From a virus: DNA of 46,462 nucleotides. Made by a program: the position numbers and the translations under genes. The stretch is from positions 1 to 46,462 of the IMG/VR virus record IMGVR_UViG_3300044998_000299; one strand, given 5' to 3'. Positions 1 to 7,018 of the stretch are shown here, one piece after another (positions within the stretch are counted from its first letter, which is position 1; every line of letters begins with the position of its first letter). The notes under the pieces were generated by a model. That model saw only the letters and a program-made list of their open reading frames with translations. It ran no database searches and had not been told where the DNA came from.

Positions 1-481
1 GGTCCACGGACCAGACCGGGATCGTGCCGCCGGGATAGCGGCCGTGGCGAAAGAGGTCGCGCTCGGCCTCGCGGCGCGGCATGATCGCAGCCGGTTTTCG
101 CCAGTTCAGAAACGCATCAGCGGCTGCAGCGCGGTTGCCGGCGTTGAGCAGTTTCGTCAGCGTCGCCCGGGCAATGGCGCCGGTGTTGTAGTGGAAAGAC
201 ACCAGCGCATCGAACTCGTGGGGCGCGAGCGGCACCTTCACGGCGCGCAGCACCTCGGCCTCGTAGACGGCAAGGTCCGTGCGGAACAGCCGGAAGGCCT
301 CGCGGATTCCGGCGTCGAGGTCGGCCGGCATGCCGCGCGGCATCGTCGCAGGGTCAGGCGGCCCGGCCGCGGCGGTGTGGCCGATGCCGAAGGTCCAGAC
401 GCCTCGTACGTCGAGATAGGGTCCGGGCACGACGCCTTCGTGCCGGACGAGGGCCAGAAGGCCCCGGTCTGTGGTCTGCAT
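1..481 (-). CDS. GH24-type phage lysozyme (endolysin), C-terminus cut by window edge
   Basis: Muramidase that cuts peptidoglycan at lysis. The frame opens at ATG 481 and stays open to base 1, giving 160 residues with the C-terminus missing. The GH24 signature is complete near the start: Glu15 in RHEG, Asp24 in PYLD and Thr30 in VWTFGIGHT keep the Glu-9-Asp-6-Thr spacing of T4 lysozyme E11/D20/T26. A second conserved block (VSFHYNTG) lies near residue 106. There is no signal peptide, so release probably depends on the holin encoded just upstream. The start lies 4 bases past the stop of the 43-residue membrane ORF, with only a weak AGGTAA ribosome site, so it may be translationally coupled. Function is very likely; the full length is unknown. 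Confidence 0.9.
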   Translation of the reverse strand, partial: MQTTDRGLLALVRHEGVVPGPYLDVRGVWTFGIGHTAAAGPPDPATMPRGMPADLDAGIREAFRLFRTDLAVYEAEVLRAVKVPLAPHEFDALVSFHYNTGAIARATLTKLLNAGNRAAAADAFLNWRKPAAIMPRREAERDLFRHGRYPGGTIPVWSVD

Positions 482-485
482 GAGA

Positions 486-617
486 TTACCTGACGAGCGA
501 GAGGACAAGGATCAACGCCGCGATGGCAAGGCCGACGCGGAGGCGGTGACAAAACGCATGTTGAGCATTCACCGGATCGAGGCGAAGGGCGCGCGCAAGG
601 CGGAGAAGGTCATTCAT
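486..617 (-). CDS. 43-residue single-TM protein in lysis cassette
   Basis: Small ORF that starts at ATG 617 inside the end of the holin gene (8-base overlap) and stops 4 bases before the lysozyme start. The N-terminal half is basic and amphipathic (MNDLLRLARALRLDP); the C-terminal half is one hydrophobic helix (VGLAIAALILVLSLV) ending in Arg, so a single membrane span is predicted. The tight overlap on both sides supports it as a real lysis gene, perhaps a holin partner, antiholin or minimal inner-membrane spanin. It has no lipobox and no coiled coil, so a classical spanin is less likely. I do not recognise the family. Confidence 0.55.
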   Translation of the reverse strand: MNDLLRLARALRLDPVNAQHAFCHRLRVGLAIAALILVLSLVR

Positions 618-843
618 CCTCCGCCCCTCCCTTCGCAGCGCGCAGGCGGGCGAGGACGAGTTCGATGAAGGCCGGGCCGAAGACGCCGACGAGATAGGCG
701 GCCGAGCCTGCCGCTCCTCCCGCCGGGATCGCCTGCAACGGCAGGCCGAGCCAGGCGGCGACGAAGATCATCGAGAGGCTGCCCATGCCGGTCGCAATCA
801 GTCCTCCAAGCAGGACGTGGCGCAGCGCGTCGCGCAGGCTCAT
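610..843 (-). CDS. Putative holin, 77 residues
   Basis: Small membrane protein with two predicted transmembrane helices, at about residues 9-30 (VLLGGLIATGMGSLSMIF) and 42-62 (GSAAYLVGVFGPAFIELVL), and a charged tail (RLRAAKGGAEDE). Size, topology and position immediately upstream of the lysozyme fit a phage holin, which makes the membrane lesion that lets the endolysin reach the wall. I chose ATG 843, 9 bases after the stop of the preceding 35-residue ORF. An in-frame GTG at 885 would add 14 non-hydrophobic residues and overlap that ORF by 34 bases. The ribosome site is weak, which suggests coupling to the upstream ORF. Confidence 0.7.
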   Translation of the reverse strand: MSLRDALRHVLLGGLIATGMGSLSMIFVAAWLGLPLQAIPAGGAAGSAAYLVGVFGPAFIELVLARLRAAKGGAEDE

Positions 844-851
844 CCGTGTGG

Positions 852-959
852 TCAGCGCGTTGTCGCCCCGCCGAGCGCACCCCACAGAGCCAGAATCACC
901 GCCTGGGTGGCCGCCATTTCAGCCAGAATCAGCGACCAGAAGGCCTTGTCGTCGCTCAC
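852..959 (-). CDS. 35-residue hydrophobic protein upstream of the holin
   Basis: Very short ORF starting at GTG 959 behind a good ribosome site (GGAGA, 7 bases upstream) and ending at TGA 852-854, just before the holin start. The product starts VSDDKAFWS, then is hydrophobic (LILAEMAATQAVILALWGALGG) with one predicted membrane helix. Such micro-ORFs at the head of lysis cassettes are often missed by annotation. It could tune holin timing or only couple translation. There is no recognisable family. Confidence 0.5.
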   Translation of the reverse strand: MSDDKAFWSLILAEMAATQAVILALWGALGGATTR

Positions 960-980
960 GCACGGATCTCCGTCGAAGAT

Positions 981-1295
981 TCACGAATCCGGCGCTACAT
1001 CGAACGGCGGAAGCGCCACGGGCCCGTCCGCCGTGACCAGAAGCGGCGCCGGAAAGCGCCGCGCCTCGGGCGCGTCCGGCCCGTGCGGCAGGATCACGGG
1101 GACGGTCAGCAGACCATCGGCATCCCGCGACACGTCGCCCGCGATCCAGGCGCAGTCGATGTCGCCCTGCGCCAGCACGCCGCCGTTCGGAATGCCGGTG
1201 AAGTCGAGGACGGTATCGTTGAGCGTCAGAACCTCGCCCGCGACATGAATGGTCAGGTCGGAGTCCATTCGGACGGGGAAGAATACGAGTTGCAC
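981..1295 (-). CDS. 104-residue fibre-associated protein (copy A)
   Basis: Starts at GTG 1295 with an ideal AGGAGG ribosome site 7 bases upstream; that site overlaps the stop of the fibre gene. The product begins QLVFFPVRMDSDLTIHVAGEV and is predicted all-beta, rich in short strands, with no membrane span. It is a close paralogue of the 108-residue protein at 44928-45254, which also follows a fibre gene. This repeated pairing suggests an accessory role for the fibre, such as an assembly factor or tip protein. The function is inferred from context only. The 295 bases from the start inward are about nine-tenths identical between copies. Confidence 0.75.
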   Translation of the reverse strand: MQLVFFPVRMDSDLTIHVAGEVLTLNDTVLDFTGIPNGGVLAQGDIDCAWIAGDVSRDADGLLTVPVILPHGPDAPEARRFPAPLLVTADGPVALPPFDVAPDS

Positions 1296-1307
1296 GGTGT
1301 AACCTCC

Positions 1308-4049
1308 TCAGAACCAGCGCCCGATGGCGACAAGATGCGCGGTAACGTCCAGGTCCGTGGCGACCCCTGCGCAGGCGACGGCCTGAACCCCGGTCGCGGC
1401 AGTTGCCGACACCGATTGCGCCACGCCGGTGTGCGCTTTTTGAGTGCCTACCGTGCTGTTCACCAGCGGCGTGATTTGCAGCACGGGGGCGGCGGCGAAG
1501 GCGGCAGGGAAGGTCCATGTCGTCGCGTTGGTGCGGTAGGGGTCGGCATAGGTGCCCGATCCGAAGGCCAGCCTGGACCCGAGATCGATGCTCTGGGTGC
1601 AAATCAGCGTGCCGTCCGCGAATCGCACGAACGTGCCGTTCGCGTTGCTGCCGCGCTCGATCACCGCCCCGGTCGGCACGCCGCCGGATTGCGAAACAGC
1701 ACCTAGAATGTTTCCCCGCCGGAACGCTTGCGCCGGGCCTGCGCCTGTCGTCAGCAGCCGCCCGGCGGTTGTGTCGGTGGCACTCTGCGTCACCGCCGTC
1801 CCGGTGATCAGGCCAGTCACCTCAAGCCCGGCGGATGTCACGCGCACCCGCTCGGCCCCGCCAGTGGCGATGCCCAGCACGTTTTCAGCAGGACGGAACA
1901 ACCCTGTGTCCAGATCGTTCTCAAAGGCCGCACCGGGCTGAGATGCCGCCCCCGCAAGCAGACGCACTGCGTCCACGCCGTCGTTGAACACAACAAAGCC
2001 GTTCCGCGTCCAGACGTTTGGCGCCTGCGAAAAGCCGCCGCGCGCATTGGCAGGCACACGAATAAGGCCGCCGGACTCCACCACAAGGTCGAATTGGCTG
2101 TCGGACGCGGGATCGCGCCGGAAATCCTGTCCCCAGTCGCCGTTGTCCGGCATTTGACCGGCTCCGGCTCCAACCGTGGAAATCACCAGCCGCCCGGTGC
2201 ACAAGACTGACCGAACTGCCCCGCGAATGACCGATCGGGCGACAATTGCAACGCCGCGTTCATACCATGCAGTCCCAGTCGAAGAGGAAATCCGCGCGTT
2301 GCTAACGTTTGTCCGGGAAATATGGCCTGTAGAAAGCGTTATATACCACGCCCCCTGCGCGCCGCCGCAGCGCGGCGGATTGACCGGCTGCTGAAATTGG
2401 TTTTCTGTTTGGGCGCCTATCGAAAGAACGCCTTGCTGCGAGCACCATACTGGGTTCGGCGTGTAGTTGTTGGGAACAACACCGTCCGCAATTGCTTGGG
2501 CGTCCTGCGGCACTGCTCCTGCCCCAAGCACAAACTGCGTTAGAATGGTCGGTCCAGCCGAACTCGGCGTAATAGTAATGAACGCATGGCTTCCATCACC
2601 TACTTGTGTAACCTTGCTCAACCCCGCCGGGTTGATCGTCACCGTCGCGTCCTCGGCAATAATGGCTGTTTGCGAAAAGTTCACTCCTTCAAAACGCAAC
2701 TGCTCGTTCACTACATGCCCGCTGCGGATGACAATCAGATTCCGTAGTGGCCTGTCTTGTTGCCAATTCGCCTTGTATGGCGGCAGAAAACGAGACAGAT
2801 ATTGGCAAGCCGCGCCAATGGTTTGATACTGCTCGCCTTCGATTTCCGGCGATGACCCGTCTACATACAGTATTTTGTCGACAAGGCTGAACTCGAAGAC
2901 ATCATTCAGTTCGTCCTCGATAACACTTTCTACGAATGTCTGGTCAGCGATCAACCGCCACGCCGTGCCATCAGAATGAACGAGCTTTTCGCCCGTGGAC
3001 GCAAGCCAGCCTGTCCACTGGGCAGGTGGATAAAGCGTGTTGAGGTCCGTTTCCGAGATTGGTGCGCCGCCACCGATCAATTGGCGCGGCGCGCGCACGT
3101 CCAAGACGAGCCCTTCATCCGCCGGATAGTTTGCAATGACATTTGTCCCGCCGAGAATCCCTGCGTCTGTTAGGGCGACCTTCCCACCGTTGGACACTAC
3201 AATGTCCTGCGGGGCGTCGAACGTCCCGCGCCGCAGCGGAACAGCACCGCGCACAACAAGCGTCCCACCAGACACCTCAACACCCTGCGCCGCGCCGTTG
3301 TTCGTCACGCTTAGGGACGGATCACCGACGACACTCGCCGGACCGTTGTAGATCGCTCCTGTCCCGTCTCCGAGGATCAAGCCGCGCCGCCGACCGTTCA
3401 GAACTCCGCGCACATCCGTCGCGCACTGCCAGAGGCTTGCCGCCGTGGTGAACCCGTCGATCACGCCAGCCGCCCCAAGCGAAAAAGACCCACCCTGCGC
3501 GACCACTGCAATCAGTCGTTCCCCTGAAGGGCCAAGGTCTTGGTCGTCACCCGTCCACGTTGCGTTGGCGCAGGTGATCGGGCAGTCGATCTGCGGAAGG
3601 TCGCTGTCCTCGCCAAAAAGCCACGCCCGGAAAGGCCCGCCAGCCGATGGGGTAATGCCCGTCATGGCGGAAACGGGAACACTGATTCCCGCACCGATGA
3701 TGCGGATGTGCCGCGCGTTGGCCCCCCGCAGAAGCAACGGCGCACTCGCCACAAGCCCCGCAGTCGTCTCAAGGACAATGCCGTCCGTCCCGCCGGTCGC
3801 CTTCACATGCGCCAGCGCCCAGTCCATCGCGGCGTTGATGTTAGTGAACACCTCTCCCGGCCCAACCCGCCGCGTCTGCGTCGTCGAAACGGCAATGGGC
3901 ACATCATGCCAACCAGCCCAAGCGCGATACTGTGGAAGCCCTCGCCCAGAAGCACGCATCGCCCCTTGCATCTCGGGCGTATTCGCTGTCGGGGCGTCTG
4001 GAACGCCGTGGCCGATGAGCAGATTCCGACCGGAAAGAAAATCCGACAT
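1308..4049 (-). CDS. Tail fibre / receptor-binding protein, 913 residues
   Basis: Large structural protein rich in Gly, Ala, Thr and Val. A beta-helix-like central region carries repeated short strands. Near residues 720-760 a fibre motif (DLDTGLFRPAENVLG followed by GGAERVRV) matches motifs in the right-edge fibre. The C-terminus (SQSGGVPTGAVIERGSN and a final GRWF) is shared with that fibre too, marking a common tip or trimerisation domain. I start it at ATG 4049, two codons past the stop of the upstream gene and behind GAGAGGG; the open frame runs 19 codons further upstream inside the previous gene. The central region (about 2150-3150) looks less GC-rich than its neighbours, as expected of exchanged receptor-binding modules. 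Host adsorption is the likely role. Confidence 0.8.
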   Translation of the reverse strand: MSDFLSGRNLLIGHGVPDAPTANTPEMQGAMRASGRGLPQYRAWAGWHDVPIAVSTTQTRRVGPGEVFTNINAAMDWALAHVKATGGTDGIVLETTAGLVASAPLLLRGANARHIRIIGAGISVPVSAMTGITPSAGGPFRAWLFGEDSDLPQIDCPITCANATWTGDDQDLGPSGERLIAVVAQGGSFSLGAAGVIDGFTTAASLWQCATDVRGVLNGRRRGLILGDGTGAIYNGPASVVGDPSLSVTNNGAAQGVEVSGGTLVVRGAVPLRRGTFDAPQDIVVSNGGKVALTDAGILGGTNVIANYPADEGLVLDVRAPRQLIGGGAPISETDLNTLYPPAQWTGWLASTGEKLVHSDGTAWRLIADQTFVESVIEDELNDVFEFSLVDKILYVDGSSPEIEGEQYQTIGAACQYLSRFLPPYKANWQQDRPLRNLIVIRSGHVVNEQLRFEGVNFSQTAIIAEDATVTINPAGLSKVTQVGDGSHAFITITPSSAGPTILTQFVLGAGAVPQDAQAIADGVVPNNYTPNPVWCSQQGVLSIGAQTENQFQQPVNPPRCGGAQGAWYITLSTGHISRTNVSNARISSSTGTAWYERGVAIVARSVIRGAVRSVLCTGRLVISTVGAGAGQMPDNGDWGQDFRRDPASDSQFDLVVESGGLIRVPANARGGFSQAPNVWTRNGFVVFNDGVDAVRLLAGAASQPGAAFENDLDTGLFRPAENVLGIATGGAERVRVTSAGLEVTGLITGTAVTQSATDTTAGRLLTTGAGPAQAFRRGNILGAVSQSGGVPTGAVIERGSNANGTFVRFADGTLICTQSIDLGSRLAFGSGTYADPYRTNATTWTFPAAFAAAPVLQITPLVNSTVGTQKAHTGVAQSVSATAATGVQAVACAGVATDLDVTAHLVAIGRWF

Positions 4050-4050
4050 G

Positions 4051-4536
4051 TCAGCCCTCTCTATTGGGCGCGTGCTCAAGCGCCTGCCGCTCGACGTAGG
4101 TGACAATGGCGTTGACGCCGCTTCCGCTTGTCAGACGAGCTCGCAACAGGTCGCCTGCGGCGTTCGGGCTTGCAAGATTGCGCTTGAACAGACGCAGCCC
4201 CGCAGGCATCTGACGGGTGTCATTGCCCGGCACCCACAGGTCAGCCAGTTTCACGACCGAGCCGCCTTCGCGCACAAGCTCGACAATCACCGTCCGCGCG
4301 GTCGCCCCGGTATTGCAAAACAACATCGGAGCAGAAATGAACACCTCTCCCGGGCGCAGTTCGCGGTCGTCTGCATCGCTCGGGTCCGGCGTCACCCAGT
4401 CGTCGTCCGCATCCCCGTCCTCAAGCGGCACCGAAAAGTAGTTCGCCTCGACAATGGTCGCGTTGCTGGTGGTGAGCGAAACCGTAGCTGTTGCAGCCCG
4501 CTGCGCTGGGTTGTCGGTCACGATCTTGACGGGCAT
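4051..4536 (-). CDS. Hypothetical structural protein, 161 residues
   Basis: Lies between the tailspike and the fibre, and shares a TGATG overlap with the tailspike stop (start ATG 4536 behind GGGGGAA; a GTG one codon earlier is possible). It is predicted mostly beta, with an acidic loop (LEDGDADDDWVTPDPSD) near residue 40 and no membrane segment. Regular strands such as TVIVELV and NAIVTYVERQ suggest a jelly-roll or Ig-like fold. The position suggests a linker or cap between baseplate and fibre. I do not recognise the family. Confidence 0.65.
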   Translation of the reverse strand: MPVKIVTDNPAQRAATATVSLTTSNATIVEANYFSVPLEDGDADDDWVTPDPSDADDRELRPGEVFISAPMLFCNTGATARTVIVELVREGGSVVKLADLWVPGNDTRQMPAGLRLFKRNLASPNAAGDLLRARLTSGSGVNAIVTYVERQALEHAPNREG

Positions 4537-6755
4537 CACATTCCCCCTGTTGCAATGGCGGCCTCAATGGCCCGAAGCTCCACCGCCGCGTCGAACGCTG
4601 CACCAGTCAGCAAACCAGAGCGGGCGTCGTAGACAAGCCCGCCCACAAAACTGACGTTGCCCCGATCATCCTGCCCGCTGAATATGACTCGTCCGCCGCG
4701 CCGCTGCTTCACGACACGGCTCATTTTGAGCGAAACGCCCGCGCCGCCAAAGCGGTCCGGCAGCGCAGCCCTGTTCACCCCAGCCCCAGCCTGCGTGAAC
4801 GTGTGCGATGTCGACTTGATCCGCGACCGCGCCTTGCGGAAGCGCGGGTTCTGCAACGCATCAATCAGCACCGTCTTGAAGCTGTTGGCGCGCGTCACGG
4901 ACGCAAGCGAAATCCCAGGCAGCGCCGCAATCTGACGCTGCATCTCCTCGAAACTCTCGATGAACGCCGGAAGATAAGACGCGGCAAACACCGGAACCAG
5001 CGTCGAAACCCAGTAGTCGCTGGTCGGCACAACCTTGTAAAGACCGCGAGCAAACTGATGAACCGGCGCATACGTCCCCCGCCGCAGGCCAATGACGACC
5101 GCCTTCAGCCAATCCGCCGCGTCCCGCCGCGTAAACACCTCCGCCTGCGAAGGCCAGCCAGTCGTAAACTCCTGCGCCACCAGGTGATCCCACATCGCGT
5201 CGACAATGCCATCCGCAGCATTCTCGATCAGCGTCGCCGCCGCAGAATGGTCTCCGCTGGTCGGAGTCCGAGAAACCACCAGCGTCTTGCCATAACCATC
5301 CGCAACCATCGCATCTTCGCCAAACTGCGTCTCGCAGTTCGACAAAGTGATCTCGCCGCCCCCAAGCGCCAAAAATGCCTTGTTCTGCCAGACCATAACC
5401 CCCGAGACGAGGTGGATCAAAGCCAGATTTTTGGCGCAGTAGAACACGCCGTTGCTGCTGGACCCGGTGGCAGCAAACGCCACCGCCTGCTTGAACGTGC
5501 TGTTGGGGTCAAGCACAGCGGCATCGCACATCAGAACACCGCCCCCAGGGGGCGGGTTCGGATCGCTGATCAACGACATCGGTTGCGGTCTGAACGCAAC
5601 ACAGTTCATCACATAAGGCAGCCGGTCAATCCGCGCCCCGGGCCTGAATACCGCAATGAACCCAGTCGTAGGGTTGTCCAAATCGTCGTGAACAAAACCG
5701 CTACAGGTGAACCCATGAATGAATGTCCCGTTGGACAAACTGAACACGTTCGACTGCTCTGTGCCAGGCGCAGGCACAATCATGCACGAGCGCGGCTCAC
5801 AGTAAATCGACCAGCCATCCGGCAAATCCCACGTCGCCGTGGTAGGCTTGGTGTAGACGCCAGGACAAACGTAAATCTGCCCAGAACCCCCCAGCTCGTT
5901 CGCACGCGCAATGGCACCCTGAATGGTCAAGCGCGCAGTGCTCAGACTCGACCCGCTGTTGGCGTCGTTGCCGTTCTTCTGAACATAGATGCGGTTGGCA
6001 ACCGGATAAGCCTCCGGCGCCGTGATCTCGCCCAACACCGACCACTGGCCTTCATCGGCATCCCAGATGTAAAGCGTGACGGCGCCATTGTTCCGCAGAC
6101 CCCATACATAATTGTCCACCCCGGGGTTGGCTGGCCGCTCGCTGAGGCTGTTACCGAACCCGTTGACAGCCAGCCCGAGGTAGTTGCCGGGATCGCCTTT
6201 CAATTGGGTCCACGGACCCCAGCTTCCGTCCGGGTTGCGGAACCTGATCTGCGTTCCGTTCCACTGGTGTTCGGGGCGCGGGCCGATAGGCCCTGTCGGC
6301 CCGCGAAGGTTGGTCCAAATGCCCCACTCGCCTGACGGCAGTTGGAACCGCAGGTTGGTGCCGCTCCACTGATGCTGCGGCATGGGGCCGGGGGGGCCGT
6401 CGAAACCAAGTTCCAGTGCCAGCCAGTTGTTCAGGTAGGTGGACCCTGGCGCATCGCGGAGCGCGTAGAGCACCATGTTGGTGACAAAGGTGATGCCCTG
6501 GAAAACGCCGTTCGCGCTGACCCGAAAGGCGTCGCCTTTCAGCACATCCTCACCAGCGCCGGTCTGGGTCGGGAATGCGCCGGAAGCCGGGCTCCACTCG
6601 CCCACAAAGGCGACGGGCGACCGCAGCCGCTTGTTGAGCGCATCGGCTATGTCGTCAAGCTGAACATCGAAGGCAGACCGAAGGGCTTCGTCGCCAGGAT
6701 CGTATTGGTCAACGAAGGCCCACGGCCGAGTATAGACACCGTTGGTGATCGGCAT
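4536..6755 (-). CDS. Tailspike-like protein with collagen-like and beta-helix regions, 739 residues
   Basis: The N-terminal 110 residues (PITNGVYTRPWAFVDQYDPGDE onward) probably attach to the tail. Next come two collagen-like stretches (GPPGPMP and GPTGPIGPR), each followed by a repeat of the type HQWSGTNLRF / HQWNGTQIRF, near residues 115-185. From about residue 255 (VANRIYVQKNGNDANSGSS) the sequence has the look of a right-handed beta-helix of the pectate-lyase type, seen in spikes that bind or cut surface polysaccharide. The C-terminal third is more helical. I see no certain catalytic triad, so enzyme activity is open. The gene ends within the start of the next one. Confidence 0.75.
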   Translation of the reverse strand: MPITNGVYTRPWAFVDQYDPGDEALRSAFDVQLDDIADALNKRLRSPVAFVGEWSPASGAFPTQTGAGEDVLKGDAFRVSANGVFQGITFVTNMVLYALRDAPGSTYLNNWLALELGFDGPPGPMPQHQWSGTNLRFQLPSGEWGIWTNLRGPTGPIGPRPEHQWNGTQIRFRNPDGSWGPWTQLKGDPGNYLGLAVNGFGNSLSERPANPGVDNYVWGLRNNGAVTLYIWDADEGQWSVLGEITAPEAYPVANRIYVQKNGNDANSGSSLSTARLTIQGAIARANELGGSGQIYVCPGVYTKPTTATWDLPDGWSIYCEPRSCMIVPAPGTEQSNVFSLSNGTFIHGFTCSGFVHDDLDNPTTGFIAVFRPGARIDRLPYVMNCVAFRPQPMSLISDPNPPPGGGVLMCDAAVLDPNSTFKQAVAFAATGSSSNGVFYCAKNLALIHLVSGVMVWQNKAFLALGGGEITLSNCETQFGEDAMVADGYGKTLVVSRTPTSGDHSAAATLIENAADGIVDAMWDHLVAQEFTTGWPSQAEVFTRRDAADWLKAVVIGLRRGTYAPVHQFARGLYKVVPTSDYWVSTLVPVFAASYLPAFIESFEEMQRQIAALPGISLASVTRANSFKTVLIDALQNPRFRKARSRIKSTSHTFTQAGAGVNRAALPDRFGGAGVSLKMSRVVKQRRGGRVIFSGQDDRGNVSFVGGLVYDARSGLLTGAAFDAAVELRAIEAAIATGGM

Positions 6756-6764
6756 GACATGACC

Positions 6765-6781
6765 CCGAGGTATTTCCTCGG
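6765..6781 (-). promoter_or_regulatory. Perfect hairpin in the tailspike leader
   Basis: CCGAGG and CCTCGG form a 6-bp stem with a 5-base loop, 10 bases upstream of the tailspike start, in a 41-base intergenic gap. There is no T-tract, so it is not an obvious intrinsic terminator. It overlaps the purine-rich bases nearest the start and could modulate ribosome access or RNA stability. Confidence 0.4.
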
Positions 6782-6796
6782 ATCATGCCCTTGGGA

Positions 6797-7018
6797 TCAG
6801 GGCTTGTGCGGCAAATTCAGCGCCACGGGAGGCGCGATCCCGACCGACCAGGCGGCTTCCAGCATCTCCGCGCAGACAGAAGCATAAGGCCAGTCCCGAT
6901 ACACAAGCCGCTCGACCGGCTGCGATTCGAGGACGGCGACATCGCGACCGTGGCCCCATCCAACGAAATAGCCGGCAGACAGGGCCAAGACGAACGCCGC
7001 GACACTATATCTATTCAC
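6797..7018 (-). CDS. 73-residue membrane-anchored protein
   Basis: Starts at GTG 7018, overlapping the end of the giant gene by 8 bases. The N-terminus is a single hydrophobic helix (YSVAAFVLALSAGYFVGWG), either a membrane anchor or an uncleaved signal. About 50 soluble residues follow, with one Cys (Cys47). No lipobox is evident. It sits between the giant polyvalent protein and the tailspike. It could be a spanin-like or small virion membrane protein; no family is recognised. Confidence 0.6.
   Translation of the reverse strand: MNRYSVAAFVLALSAGYFVGWGHGRDVAVLESQPVERLVYRDWPYASVCAEMLEAAWSVGIAPPVALNLPHKP

Noticed and set aside
1001-1295. Template/variable repeat pair of a diversity-generating retroelement
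   Set aside because: The repeat with 44960-45254 is fibre-linked, but differences are not confined to template adenines and no reverse transcriptase is present in the window.
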